NCBI GenBank assembly: GCA_963814955.1
Contig: CAWFEX010000012.1
Span: 248,001 to 312,000, forward strand
Length of the DNA: 64,000 nt
Origin: DATCJA01 sp963814955
Lineage (GTDB): Bacteria > Acidobacteriota > Vicinamibacteria > Vicinamibacterales > UBA2999
Direction of reading: 5' to 3'
Positions 9,801-18,442 of the stretch are shown here, in pieces. Numbering within the stretch: position 1 is the stretch's first letter; each line of letters starts with the position of its first letter. The notes under the pieces are model-generated. The model made no database searches. It was not told the DNA's origin and saw only the letters and a list, made by a program, of their open reading frames with translations. The position numbers and the translations under genes were made by a program.

Positions 9801-10441
9801 ATGGAGCGAAGTCCACTGCGGAACTGGTAGGCAGGAAAGACATCGATGGGGACGACCCCGCCACCGAAGGTCTCAACGGCACGCGCGGCGCCGTGCGGAC
9901 GTCCGCTGGTCCGCAGAACGGAAACGGCCAGCGGGCCGCAGAAGACATCACCATCGGTGGCATCGTGTCCGCGGTGCGTCCCTTGAAGACGCGCAAAGGC
10001 GACCGCATGTGCGTGCTTACGCTCGACGACGCACAGGGAAGTCTCGAGGTAGTCGTGTTTCCCGACGCGTTCAAGCAACATGGCCATCTGGCGGAAGAGG
10101 GGCGAATGGTCCTCGTCAAGGGTCGCTGCGAGCGCGACGACGAGAGCGCACGGGTGCTCGTTTCTGAAATTGCTCCCCTCGAGATCATCACCGAGCGTCT
10201 GGCGTCCTCGGTGGCCATCACGCTGTCTGCGCCGCCTCATGACCGTGACACGTTCATGCAGTTGTGGGACGTACTGATGCAGCACAAGGGCGATCGCCGC
10301 GTTGCCATCGAGCTGTGCGATCCCGATCACCACCTGCGTGTGACCATCGACATCAACGCGCAAATCCGAGTCCGGCCGTCCGAACGTCTGGTTGCGGAAG
10401 TCGAGAGGATCTGCGGGGCCGGTTCCGTCAGCCTGCGGTGA
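6839..10441 (+). CDS. dnaE: DNA polymerase III alpha subunit
   Basis: Catalytic subunit of the replicative polymerase, 1200 residues. Domains in order: an N-terminal PHP domain (HLHVHTEFSLLDGACR), the C-family polymerase core with PGRGSSAGS and the catalytic aspartates in PDIDVDF (about residues 407-413), tandem helix-hairpin-helix and fingers regions, a clamp-binding motif QTQLF near residue 930, and an OB fold (about 1035-1085, IGGIVSAVRPLKTRKG). The ATG at 6839 gives the standard start SEFVHLHVHTEFS; an upstream in-frame start at 6731 would overlap guaA and is rejected. It sits 28 bp after guaA and may be co-transcribed with it. Confidence 0.97.
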   Translation: MSEFVHLHVHTEFSLLDGACRIDELLDEAVKLKMPALAVTEHGNLFSSVVFHDHARERNLKPILGCEVYVASGSRFDKTGPQSETNHLVLLAETDEGYRNLIRLVSAGYTEGFYYRPRIDKDLLARHARGLIGLSSCLKGEVASALKVEQTRPALEAAARLRDILGPQNFFLEMQFQGLEEQKIVNRGIVPLARELDLQLVATNDVHYLRQGDAQPHDVLLCIGTGKTVNDAQRLRYHGDQFFLRTADQMAAVFGDYPMALQNTLLIAERCNVTIPKGQNHLPSFQVPDGFTLDEYFEHVAREGFTQRLLRLRRLASEGRLRHTIDEYERRLDYEIEMIKGMGYAGYFLIVWDFIRYAREQDIPVGPGRGSSAGSVVAWSMRITDVDPLEFELIFERFLNPERVSLPDIDVDFCERRRGEVIDYVTRKYGRENVAQIITFGTMKAKAVVRDVGRALDMSYADVDRIAKQIPAALDMTLDKAVAENPALSEMVANDPKVKEVIDIGRRLEGMSRHASVHAAGVVIAPGPVTDYAPLYKGARDEITTQWNMKEVDRVGLLKMDFLGLSTLTLIRDAVTEIKRTEGTDLDIDNVPLDDPKAYKLFADGAAYGIFQFESSGMRDLLRRAKPDSLEDLIALNALYRPGPLRSGMVDDWVARKQGRTEVKYELPQLEPILAETHGVIAYQEQVMRIAQSLAGFSMGQADVLRKAMGKKDPKVMAQQRQAFVSGARKNGISEKKATKIFELIEYFAGYGFPKAHSTAYAFVAYQTAYLKANYPWHFAAALLTIEAQNTDKLAVYLAECRERGVPILSPDINESHLSFSVEPNKGVRFGLAAIKGLGESAVNALVAAREQLGGRIPSLHALCEVADLRIVNKRVLEALVKAGACDFMAGHADKARPATVRALRARLFAAVDAACDHGTRTQRDKDLGQTQLFGGEEDGSTGWSSGTTLPETSAWTEIEQLQHEKDALGLYWSGHPTDRYAQALREYGAKSTAELVGRKDIDGDDPATEGLNGTRGAVRTSAGPQNGNGQRAAEDITIGGIVSAVRPLKTRKGDRMCVLTLDDAQGSLEVVVFPDAFKQHGHLAEEGRMVLVKGRCERDDESARVLVSEIAPLEIITERLASSVAITLSAPPHDRDTFMQLWDVLMQHKGDRRVAIELCDPDHHLRVTIDINAQIRVRPSERLVAEVERICGAGSVSLR

Positions 10442-10543
10442 CCTACTCTGTCATGCCCATCGCCGACAATTTCAATGAGTCACAGAGACGCAGAAACAGC
10501 GCGAATCTGTATGACTGCATGTCTTTGCGGTGCATAGCGGTGT
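10442..10543. repeat. Degenerate dispersed repeat between dnaE and accA
   Basis: The 102-bp gap contains the words CACAGAGACGCAGAAAC and GTCTTTGCGGTGCATAGCGG, which look like fragments of dispersed intergenic repeats. No gene or terminator hairpin is clear. Confidence 0.3.
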
Positions 10544-11509
10544 ATGCCGCCTGATCTGCTGGAATTCGAGGAGCCGGTCCGACCTCTACTGAAAGAGCTC
10601 GAAGCGCTCTCGACACAGCCACGGACGCGCGAACGGCAGCTGTCGCTGGACAGCCTGCAGCAACGCCTCGACTCGGCGCGCGCCGAGATTTACTCACGCC
10701 TGACGCCCTGGCAGCGCGTCATGGTGGCGCGTCACAACAACCGTCCGACGGTGCTCGACTACGTGGCACGTCTGTTCACGGAATTCACCGAGATCAGCGG
10801 CGATCGCCGATTTGCCGACGACCACGCGATTGTGGCGGGCTTCGCGCGATACAAAGGCGATCCGGTGATGGTCGTCGGGCATCACAAGGGTGGCGGGGGC
10901 GACACGAAACAGAAGGTGTACCGCAACTTCGGATACGCCAAGCCCGAGGGATATCGGAAGGCGCTTCGCGCGATGAAGCTCGCCGAGAAGTTCAGGCGGC
11001 CTGTGGTTGCGTTCATCGACACGCCGGCGGCCTATCCCGGGATGGAGTCGGAAGAACGAGGCATCTCGGAAGCGATCGCCTACAACCTGCGCGAGATGGC
11101 TGCGCTCGACACGGCGATTATCGTTGTCGTTCACGGCGAAGGCGGCAGTGGGGGCGCGCTCGGACTCGCGATTGGGGACCATATTCTGATGCACGAGTTC
11201 GCGATCTACAGCGTGATCCCGCCGGAGGGATGCGCCGCCATCCTGTGGCGCGACGCGAACCGGAAGGTCGAGGCGGCGCAGGCGCTGAAGCTCACGGCGC
11301 CGGATCTCTTGAAGTTTCACATCATCGACGAAATCGTCCGTGAGCCGGCTGGCGGCGCACACACGAACCACGGCCTGGCCGCCTCGCTCCTCGACGAGGC
11401 GTTGTCTCGTGCGCTCGTAGAAGTTTCGGCGATGGATCCGCACTCTCGACTCGAGGCGCGCTACCAGAAGTTCCGCGTCATGGGAAATATCGGCATCACC
11501 GAATCATGA
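10544..11509 (+). CDS. accA: Acetyl-CoA carboxylase, carboxyltransferase alpha subunit
   Basis: Transfers the carboxyl group from biotin-BCCP to acetyl-CoA, making malonyl-CoA for fatty acid synthesis, together with AccD, which is not in the window. The 321-residue length matches the family. Visible signatures are the N-terminal helix with LEFEEPV and SLQQRL, ARHNNRPTVLDYV, EISGDRRFADD, VVGHHKGG, DTPAAYPGMESEERG and the oxyanion region GGSGGALGLAIGD. The stop overlaps the recJ start by four bases, so the two are translationally coupled. Confidence 0.96.
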   Translation: MPPDLLEFEEPVRPLLKELEALSTQPRTRERQLSLDSLQQRLDSARAEIYSRLTPWQRVMVARHNNRPTVLDYVARLFTEFTEISGDRRFADDHAIVAGFARYKGDPVMVVGHHKGGGGDTKQKVYRNFGYAKPEGYRKALRAMKLAEKFRRPVVAFIDTPAAYPGMESEERGISEAIAYNLREMAALDTAIIVVVHGEGGSGGALGLAIGDHILMHEFAIYSVIPPEGCAAILWRDANRKVEAAQALKLTAPDLLKFHIIDEIVREPAGGAHTNHGLAASLLDEALSRALVEVSAMDPHSRLEARYQKFRVMGNIGITES

Positions 11510-13227
11510 AAGCCGACCGGATCTGGCAGGCCAAGCAATGCGACGAAGCGCAGGCGGACCTCGTCGCGCGCGAGCTGGGTATTTCTCCTGTCACGGCGCG
11601 GCTGTTGTGCATCCGCGGGCTCGACGATGTCGAGGACGCCCGGCATTTTCTGTCTCCATCGCTCGACGACCTGCACGATCCATTTCGGCTGACCGACATG
11701 GCAAGTTCGGTCGATCGCATCTGTGCGGCGATTTCCCGCCGCGAGCGCATCGCGATCCATGGAGACTATGACGTCGACGGCGTCACGTCGACGGTGATTC
11801 TGCGGCGCGCGCTGGAGTTGCTGGGCGCCGATGTCGTTCACTTCCTGCCCGAGCGGCTGCGCGACGGGTATGGGCTGCAGCCTGCCTCCCTCGAGCGCCT
11901 CCACGCGGACGGTGTGCGGCTGGCCATTTCGGTGGATTGCGGCATCAGGGCGGACGAAGCCGCTCGTCATGCGGCCGCGCTGGGCCTCGACCTCATCATC
12001 ACCGATCACCACGAGCCCGACGCCGCGCTGCCGCCCGCATTCTCCATCATCAATCCCAAGCGCCATGACTGCTCCTACCCGGACAAGAATCTCGCCGGGG
12101 TCGGGGTCGCCCTGAAGCTCGTGCAGGCGCTGTGCCTGCGAGCGGGACGTACCGGATGGCTTCCAGCGTTCGTCAAGGTTGCGGCGATCGGGACGCTGGC
12201 CGACGTTGTGCCGCTGACGGGTGAAAACAGGGTCATCGCAAAGCTCGGCCTTGGAATGCTGTCGACCGGCCCTCACAAGATAGGGTTGCGTGCCCTGATC
12301 GAATCGTGCGGCCTGACGGGAAAGGAGATTGACAGCTATCACATCGGGTTCGTGATTGGGCCGCGTGTCAACGCCGCGGGACGCATGAGCACACCGGACA
12401 TCGCCGCACGGCTGCTGCTTGCCGCCGATGAAAGCATGGCCGACGAAGCTCGCGCGCTCGCCGAGCAGCTCAACGCCGAAAACCTTCGCCGGCAGAAGGA
12501 GGAGGCCGATATCGTCGCGCAGGCGCGGAAAACGGTAGACACCGATCTTGAAGTCGGCGCCCGCACGGTGATCGTCGTCGCCGGCGACGGCTGGCATCGC
12601 GGCGTCATCGGCATTGTGGCGTCCAAACTCGTCGAGGCGCTGAATCGGCCCGCAATCGTGTTGTCGATCGACGGAGGCATCGCATACGGGTCCTGCCGAA
12701 GCATCCCGTCATTCGATGTCCTGGCGGCGCTCGAATCGTGCGCCGACCTGATGACGAAATTTGGGGGTCATCGACAGGCGGCGGGTCTCACCATCGAGAC
12801 TTCGCGAATTCGAGAATTTCGAACGCGGATCAACGACCATGCCGATCGGTGCCTGCAGCCGGACGACCTGCGGCCGCGTCTCTGGATTGATGGAGCGCTG
12901 ACGTTCCGTTCGATCACGCCGCAGGTGGCGTCCGAACTCTCGGCGCTGGCGCCGTTCGGTGTCGGCAATGCGTGTCCGGTGTTCCGGACCACCGGCGTTG
13001 AAGTCGTGGATGGACCGCGCCTTGTGAAGGACCGTCATTTGAAAATGGCCCTGAAGCAGGAGGGCCGGGTCATGCGCGGTATTGCATGGCGTGCGGCCGA
13101 TCGGGAGGCGTTCGTATCACAGCACCGGTCGGCAATCGACCTCGCCTATTCGCTCGAACAGGACACCTGGAACGGCGAGCGCTACCTCCAGCTATCGGTC
13201 GCCGACTTCCGGGCGCCGCAAACCTGA
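11506..13227 (+). CDS. recJ: Single-strand-specific exonuclease RecJ
   Basis: A 5'-3' single-strand DNA exonuclease acting in recombination and mismatch repair. The 573 residues contain the DHH-family motifs: DYDVDGVTS (about residue 87) and DHHEPD (about 166) for metal binding, the DHHA1 motif GGHRQAAGLTIE (about 419), and a C-terminal OB fold ending in QLSVADFRAP. Length and order match E. coli RecJ (577). It overlaps accA by four bases (ATGA) and is followed 50 bp later by the LPS-export genes. Confidence 0.95.
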   Translation: MKADRIWQAKQCDEAQADLVARELGISPVTARLLCIRGLDDVEDARHFLSPSLDDLHDPFRLTDMASSVDRICAAISRRERIAIHGDYDVDGVTSTVILRRALELLGADVVHFLPERLRDGYGLQPASLERLHADGVRLAISVDCGIRADEAARHAAALGLDLIITDHHEPDAALPPAFSIINPKRHDCSYPDKNLAGVGVALKLVQALCLRAGRTGWLPAFVKVAAIGTLADVVPLTGENRVIAKLGLGMLSTGPHKIGLRALIESCGLTGKEIDSYHIGFVIGPRVNAAGRMSTPDIAARLLLAADESMADEARALAEQLNAENLRRQKEEADIVAQARKTVDTDLEVGARTVIVVAGDGWHRGVIGIVASKLVEALNRPAIVLSIDGGIAYGSCRSIPSFDVLAALESCADLMTKFGGHRQAAGLTIETSRIREFRTRINDHADRCLQPDDLRPRLWIDGALTFRSITPQVASELSALAPFGVGNACPVFRTTGVEVVDGPRLVKDRHLKMALKQEGRVMRGIAWRAADREAFVSQHRSAIDLAYSLEQDTWNGERYLQLSVADFRAPQT

Positions 13228-13277
13228 CGCGGTAAGATCTAGCTGGTGATCCTGTCGTTCAGCTCGAGACGGTCCAG

Positions 13278-15413
13278 ATGACGAGGTGGCAGAGGCACGC
13301 TCGCTTGGGCGTGGGTGTCTTCGGGATTGCCTTCGCCATCATCGTGTACGCGGCGATTGGCGACCGTCAGACGGCATCCCCTCTCCAGCGCCCCGAGCGG
13401 TTCGACCCCCGGGCAATTCTCGAAAGCGCAGGCGCGGCGTTTCAGCAGTTCCGCGAAGCCAAGCAGGAATTCGTCATCGAAGCGGAGCGGCAGCTCACCT
13501 ACGAAGACGACACGACGAAGTTCATCGGGATCACGATCAAAGTGCGCAACCGGGGCGGCCGCGACTTTGTGGTTTCCGGACGGGAGGGCCAGGTCGGGCA
13601 GAACGAGGAAGAGCTCGACATTGTTGGTGACGTCCAGCTCGCTGCGAGCGATGGCTTCACTGTGAATGCCGAACGCGCGACGTTCAGCAAGGCTGATTCA
13701 ACGGTGAGGGTTCCTGGACCGGTCTCCTTTCACAAGGGCGGGATGTCCGGCTCGGGCAGCCGGATGACGTACAACGAGGGAAGTGATGTGCTGTCGCTCG
13801 CCGAGGATGCGCGTGTCGCGGTGGCCGACGAGGCGGGCCGCATACACACCCAGTTCACGTCGGGATCGGCGACGCTGGCGCGGCGCGACAAGTACCTTTC
13901 GCTCGAGGGCAACGTCCACACAATCCGCGACGATCAGGTGCTCGACGCAGATCGCGGCATTGCTCGTTTGTCGGACGACGAGGAACGAGTGACGTTCATC
14001 GAGCTGCGCGGCAATGCGCGCGTTGCCGGGGGCGGCGCGTTCGACTCGATGAGCGCGCGAGACATCGATCTCGACTACGCGGACGATGGCGAAACGCTCG
14101 AACGTGTCGCATTGCGGGGAAATGCCGGCGTCGTGATGAAAGGTGAGGAAGATGGCGCCGCGGGACGCCAATTCGGCGGAGAATCGCTGGACCTCGTGTT
14201 CGCGGCTGATTCGTCCCTGGTTGGCGCCGTCGGCAGGGAAGCTGTGCGGGTGGAAATGCCAGGAGCGAAAGGAGCGCAGTCGCGCAGCATTAGCGCGCGC
14301 ACCTTCGATGCATCCGGAGAACCCGGCAAAGGTCTGACGGTGGCGCAATTCAACGACGATGTCGAATATCGCGAGGCGGGCACCGCCGGCAAACCGGCGC
14401 GCACCGCGCGGTCGGCGGCCCTGCGGCTGGCGCTGGCCGACGACGAGGTCGCGAACGCGGTGTTCACGGGGGGCGCGAACTTCGAAGAGGAAGGCTTCCG
14501 CGCGTCCGCAGCGCAGGCGGACTACGACCCCGGCAAGGGCACGCTGAGCCTTACGGGCCCCGGCGGTGCGCCGCGTGTGACGAATCCAAGCATCGAGATC
14601 GAGGCGAGCTCGATCGCCGTGACGCTCGAGGGCCTGCGCATGGTGGCGAGCGGTAACGTCAAGACGGTGCTGCGTCAGCCGACCGGGACACCATCGAAGC
14701 CAGGCGCGAGCGGAGGCCCCGCCAATGCCGAGGGCCGCCTGCCGAGTCTCCTCCAGCAGAGCGAGCCGGTGAACGTCAATGCGAGCGCCCTCGACTATCA
14801 CGACGCCGCAGGCAAGGCCGTATACACCGGAGGCGCGGCGCTCTGGCAGGGTCAGACAGCGGTGCGCGGCGACGTTCTCACCCTGGATCGAACGCGCGGC
14901 GACTTCACCGCCTCGGGTGCGGCGCGGTCGAACATCGTGCTCGACACGGGCGCGTCCGTCGGACGCGCGTCGGAGATTCATTACGACGATGCGGCGCGCC
15001 GAATCACTTATGGAACGGGTGACGCGCCGCCACGCACCGCGGCGTCAGCGAGCGCCCTGCCTCCCGCGCAAGTGAGCGGGCCGCAAGGCGACCTGCGTGC
15101 AAAACGCATCGACCTGCTGCTCTCCCGAACTGCATCACACCTCGAAACCCTCGAGGCATATACCGAGGTGAACGTACGTCTGGATAAGCGGGTGGCGACA
15201 GGCGATCGCCTGACCTACAACGCCGATGCCGAGCGATATGTGATGACCGGGATAGCCACGGTTCCCGTCAGAATCATCGAGGAGTGCCGCGAAACGACCG
15301 GCAGAACGGTGACGTTCTTCAAGTCGGCCGACCGCATCATCGTCGACGGGAACGAGGAGGTCCGCACGCAGTCGAGCCGCAGTGGCCCGTGCACTCAGCC
15401 GACCACGCCTTGA
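13278..15413 (+). CDS. LptC-OstA/LptA multi-domain fusion, LPS export periplasmic protein
   Basis: A 711-residue protein with an N-terminal membrane anchor (about residues 10-27) followed by an LptC-like beta-jellyroll domain and then several OstA/LptA-type segments with repeated patterns such as DVQLAASDGFTVNAERATF, MTYNEGSDVLSLAEDARV, GNAGVVMKG and VNVRLDKRVATGDRLTYN. In the usual system LptC (about 190 residues) and LptA (about 185) are separate and form the periplasmic bridge that carries LPS. Here a single anchored protein seems to supply the connector and several bridge modules. It overlaps lptB (TGATG). The domain count is inference from repeat patterns. Confidence 0.8.
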   Translation: MTRWQRHARLGVGVFGIAFAIIVYAAIGDRQTASPLQRPERFDPRAILESAGAAFQQFREAKQEFVIEAERQLTYEDDTTKFIGITIKVRNRGGRDFVVSGREGQVGQNEEELDIVGDVQLAASDGFTVNAERATFSKADSTVRVPGPVSFHKGGMSGSGSRMTYNEGSDVLSLAEDARVAVADEAGRIHTQFTSGSATLARRDKYLSLEGNVHTIRDDQVLDADRGIARLSDDEERVTFIELRGNARVAGGGAFDSMSARDIDLDYADDGETLERVALRGNAGVVMKGEEDGAAGRQFGGESLDLVFAADSSLVGAVGREAVRVEMPGAKGAQSRSISARTFDASGEPGKGLTVAQFNDDVEYREAGTAGKPARTARSAALRLALADDEVANAVFTGGANFEEEGFRASAAQADYDPGKGTLSLTGPGGAPRVTNPSIEIEASSIAVTLEGLRMVASGNVKTVLRQPTGTPSKPGASGGPANAEGRLPSLLQQSEPVNVNASALDYHDAAGKAVYTGGAALWQGQTAVRGDVLTLDRTRGDFTASGAARSNIVLDTGASVGRASEIHYDDAARRITYGTGDAPPRTAASASALPPAQVSGPQGDLRAKRIDLLLSRTASHLETLEAYTEVNVRLDKRVATGDRLTYNADAERYVMTGIATVPVRIIEECRETTGRTVTFFKSADRIIVDGNEEVRTQSSRSGPCTQPTTP

Positions 15414-16138
15414 TGTCGACGCTGCGCACGCACGAGCTCACGAAATCCTACAGCGGCCGCACCGTCGTTCGGGGAGTCAGTCTCGACGTTGCCTCGGGCG
15501 AGGTCGTCGGTCTGCTCGGGCCCAATGGCGCCGGCAAGACGACGACGTTCTACATGACCGTTGGTCTGACCGCGCCGGACTCGGGGCGGGTTCTTCTCGA
15601 TGGCGACGACGTGACCGACGATCCGATGTACGTTCGCGCGCGAAAGGGTATCGGGTACCTGCCGCAGGAGCCATCGATTTTCCGCGGACTTTCGGTCGAA
15701 CAGAACATACTGGCGATTCTCGAGACGCTGAGCGTCGATCGTGCGGCGCGCCGCGAGCGACTGGCGGAACTGCTCGGAGAGCTGGGCCTCACGTCGCTCG
15801 CCAAGGCGCCCGCCCACACCCTATCTGGCGGCGAGCGGCGTCGCGTCGAGATTACACGCGCACTCGTCGTGTCGCCGCGTTTCATGCTGCTCGACGAGCC
15901 GTTCGCCGGCATCGATCCGATCGCGGTGACAGAGATTCAGAAGATCATTTTTCACCTCAAGGCGCGTGGCATCGGGGTGCTCGTGACCGACCATAACGTT
16001 CGTGAAACGCTGCGCATCACCGACCGGGCGTACATCGTGCATGACGGGGCGATCTTCAGGAGCGGAACGCCGGACTCGCTCGCGGCCGATGAGGATGTAC
16101 GGCGGATTTACCTCGGAACCGAGTTTCGGCTGGATTAG
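15413..16138 (+). CDS. lptB: LPS export ABC transporter ATP-binding protein
   Basis: Cytoplasmic ATPase that powers extraction of LPS from the inner membrane through LptF and LptG. All ABC motifs are present in 241 residues: Walker A GPNGAGKTT, Q-loop in LPQEPSIFRGLSV, signature LSGGERRR, Walker B FMLLDEPFAGID and the switch histidine in TDHNVRET. LptB hallmarks such as GIGYLPQEPSIFR and VTEIQKI are clear. The ATG at 15413 overlaps the stop of the upstream LptC/OstA gene as TGATG. Its membrane partners are fused in one gene at 34.3-36.5 kb. Confidence 0.96.
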   Translation: MSTLRTHELTKSYSGRTVVRGVSLDVASGEVVGLLGPNGAGKTTTFYMTVGLTAPDSGRVLLDGDDVTDDPMYVRARKGIGYLPQEPSIFRGLSVEQNILAILETLSVDRAARRERLAELLGELGLTSLAKAPAHTLSGGERRRVEITRALVVSPRFMLLDEPFAGIDPIAVTEIQKIIFHLKARGIGVLVTDHNVRETLRITDRAYIVHDGAIFRSGTPDSLAADEDVRRIYLGTEFRLD

Positions 16139-16298
16139 AGGGGATGTCGTTCCCTTCGCAACTCGGCCCCGCGATGTCACGGCCAGACGATCGAGGTCGA
16201 CGGCCCGTTGTCAATGGCACTCATTCCGCTCGGATGGTCCGCTAAATGGTCTAATATGGTTTTCTGTGTGTGGAGGTTAGGGGCGACCAGCTGACGTC

Positions 16299-17717
16299 AT
16301 GGCGATTTCGCAGAAGTTACATACCAAGCTCGTCCAAAAGCTGATTTTGACGCCGTCGCTGCAGCAGGCGATCAAGCTGCTGCCGATGTCGACGCTCGAG
16401 CTCTCCGAGCTGCTCAATCAGGAGATCGTGGAGAACCCTCTGCTGGAGGAGGTACCGACGGAAGAGCTGCAGCCGGTCGACGCCGCGCAGGAGAAGCAGG
16501 AAGAGAAACCACCCGAGAAAACCGACACGTGGGACGACCAGGACTACGAGTACTTCTTCGGCGACTATCTCGACGACGGGTATCGGCCGCACACGCCGAC
16601 CGAAGTCAAGGAACTGCCGCCCATCGAGAACACGCTGTCGACATCGATGTCGCTGGCGGATCATCTGCTGTGGCAGCTCTCGATGCAGACCGACGATCGC
16701 TCGACGCGGGAGATTGGAGAAGCCATCGTCGGCAACCTCGACGACGACGGGCAGCTGGTGGCCACCGTCGAGGAGCTCGCGGCCATGGGGCCGTGGCCGA
16801 TTGAGCAGGTGGAGGCCGCGCTCAAGCTGGTACAGGGGTTCGACCCTATCGGCGTCGCCGCGCGCGACCTTCAGGAATGTCTGCTGCTTCAACTTCGCCA
16901 CCTCGGTATGACCGGCACGCCCGCCGAGAAGATCGTCACCGACCACATGCGGCTGTTGCAGAATCACCAGATACCCGAGCTGGCCCGCAAGCTCGCGATG
17001 TCGATCGACGATCTCAAGCAGCATATCGAGCTGATTCGACACCTCGATCCAAAGCCGGGAAGCCGGTACAACCCGTCGCAATCGCAGTACGTGATTCCCG
17101 ACGTCTACGTGGTGAAGGTCGAAGATCAGTACGTCGCGGTCCTCAACGAGGAGGGGCTGCCGCAGCTGCGCATCAGTCCTGTGTACCGCCGCCTGCTCGA
17201 CAAGAGCGCGAACAACAGCGACGAGACGCGTGCCTACGTCAAAGACAAGTTCCGATCCGCGCTCTGGCTGATCAAGTCGGTGGAGCAGCGTCAGAAGACG
17301 ATTCACAAAGTGGCGACGAGCATCATCAACTTTCAGCGCGACTTCCTCGATCACGGGATTGAGTACCTGCGTCCGCTCGTGCTTCGCGACGTGGCGAACG
17401 ACATCGGCATGCACGAATCGACGGTGAGCCGCGTCGTGACGAACAAGTACATGCATACGCCGCAGGGCGTGTTCGAGATGAAGTACTTCTTTCACAGCGG
17501 CATCAGCAGCGCCTATGGCGAAGCGGTGTCGTCGGTGACGATCAAGCAGCGCATTCGCAAGATCATCGAGCAGGAGGATCCGCGCAAACCGCTGAGCGAC
17601 TCGAAGATCGTCAGCATTCTGCAGCGCGAAGGCCTCGAGCTGGCGCGCCGGACAATCGCCAAGTACCGCGAGGAGCTCAAGATTCCAACGTCGAACCAGC
17701 GGAAAGTTCTTTACTAG
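16299..17717 (+). CDS. rpoN: RNA polymerase sigma-54 factor
   Basis: Directs RNA polymerase to -24/-12 promoters that need enhancer-binding ATPases. The 472-residue protein has the activator-interacting region I (LTPSLQQAIKLLPMSTLELSE), an acidic region II, the core-binding region, a helix-turn-helix region (ANDIGMHESTVSRVVTNKYM) and the RpoN box ARRTIAKYREEL near the C-terminus. Its place after lptB and before hpf is the same as in Proteobacteria. The 160-bp gap before it holds an AT-rich run (TCTAATATGG), possibly a promoter, without a clear -35. Confidence 0.96.
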   Translation: MAISQKLHTKLVQKLILTPSLQQAIKLLPMSTLELSELLNQEIVENPLLEEVPTEELQPVDAAQEKQEEKPPEKTDTWDDQDYEYFFGDYLDDGYRPHTPTEVKELPPIENTLSTSMSLADHLLWQLSMQTDDRSTREIGEAIVGNLDDDGQLVATVEELAAMGPWPIEQVEAALKLVQGFDPIGVAARDLQECLLLQLRHLGMTGTPAEKIVTDHMRLLQNHQIPELARKLAMSIDDLKQHIELIRHLDPKPGSRYNPSQSQYVIPDVYVVKVEDQYVAVLNEEGLPQLRISPVYRRLLDKSANNSDETRAYVKDKFRSALWLIKSVEQRQKTIHKVATSIINFQRDFLDHGIEYLRPLVLRDVANDIGMHESTVSRVVTNKYMHTPQGVFEMKYFFHSGISSAYGEAVSSVTIKQRIRKIIEQEDPRKPLSDSKIVSILQREGLELARRTIAKYREELKIPTSNQRKVLY

Positions 17718-17774
17718 GCTGTGCCTTAGGCCGGGAGCCAAACGCCCAAGCCCAGAACCCAGACCCCTTCCCCT
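17718..17774. repeat. Short word repeat between rpoN and hpf
   Basis: The gap contains repeated words of the type AAGCCCAGAACCCAGACCCC next to GCCAAACGCCCAAG. It is one of several different short repeats found at gene junctions in this window. Confidence 0.35.
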
Positions 17775-18350
17775 ATGCGCCTCGAACTCACAGGACGACA
17801 GGTCACGATCACGCCCGCCATTCGCAAGGCTGTCGAACGGCGCCTGGCGCGCATGGGCCGAATGCTGCAGGACCACATCGTCTCCGTGCAGGTGGTGATT
17901 GGGCGCCTCAAGTCCCGGCATCACGTTGAAATGACGCTGCACGCGCGCGGCGACCACTTCTTCCATGGCTCGGCGACGGGACGCGATTTGACGGCCGCGC
18001 TGGGAGCCGCCGCGGAGAAGATCGAGCATCAGGTCCAGAAGCTGAAAAGCAAGTGGACGGAACGAAAGCGCCAGGGCATGTCGACTGCGAGGGCGGCGTT
18101 GCCTAAGTCCGAGCAGGAGCGCGCTCCGGGTCGGATCGGCGCGAGGGCCGCGTTCGCCAGCGACGGCGAGGTGCGGATCATCCGGACGCGCCGCTATGCC
18201 GTCAAGCCGATGTCGGTGGACGAAGCGGCGCTGGAGGTCGGCGCGAACCAGGGCGCGTTTATCGTGTTTAGAAACGCGCTGACCGATACGGTCAACGTGC
18301 TCTTCCGGCGGCCCGATGGCAATCTCGGTCTCATCGAGCCGGACGCCTAA
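17775..18350 (+). CDS. hpf: Ribosome hibernation promoting factor, long form
   Basis: Binds the 30S subunit and dimerises 70S ribosomes to 100S in stationary phase. The N-terminal S30AE domain (about residues 1-100) begins MRLELTGRQVTITPAIRKAV. A basic linker leads to the C-terminal dimerisation domain (about 130-191) with RTRRYAVKPMSVDEAALEV, FIVFRNALTDTVNVLFRR and GNLGLIEPDA. The 191-residue length marks the long form. Placement after rpoN is the classical context. Confidence 0.93.
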   Translation: MRLELTGRQVTITPAIRKAVERRLARMGRMLQDHIVSVQVVIGRLKSRHHVEMTLHARGDHFFHGSATGRDLTAALGAAAEKIEHQVQKLKSKWTERKRQGMSTARAALPKSEQERAPGRIGARAAFASDGEVRIIRTRRYAVKPMSVDEAALEVGANQGAFIVFRNALTDTVNVLFRRPDGNLGLIEPDA

Positions 18351-18352
18351 TC

Positions 18353-18400
18353 AAGGCACAAGTCACAAAGCACAAGTCACAAGTCACAAGGGACAATCCA
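18353..18400. repeat. CACAAGT word repeat between hpf and rapZ
   Basis: Four or five imperfect copies of the word CACAAGTCA follow directly after the hpf stop. The reverse complement of the same word (CTTGTGACTTG) appears upstream of parA at 29451-29461. Confidence 0.55.
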
Positions 18401-18442
18401 AGGCTCGCCACAAAAGTACCGAGCCCAAGGCACAATACAGGT

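Noticed and set aside
16317..18029. 570-codon open frame antisense to rpoN and hpf
   Set aside because: Low-complexity, histidine/arginine/leucine-rich translation typical of GC-rich shadow frames; the sense genes are certain.
18353..18400. CRISPR array
   Set aside because: The CACAAGT words are only a few bases long with no spacers of constant length, and no cas gene is present.
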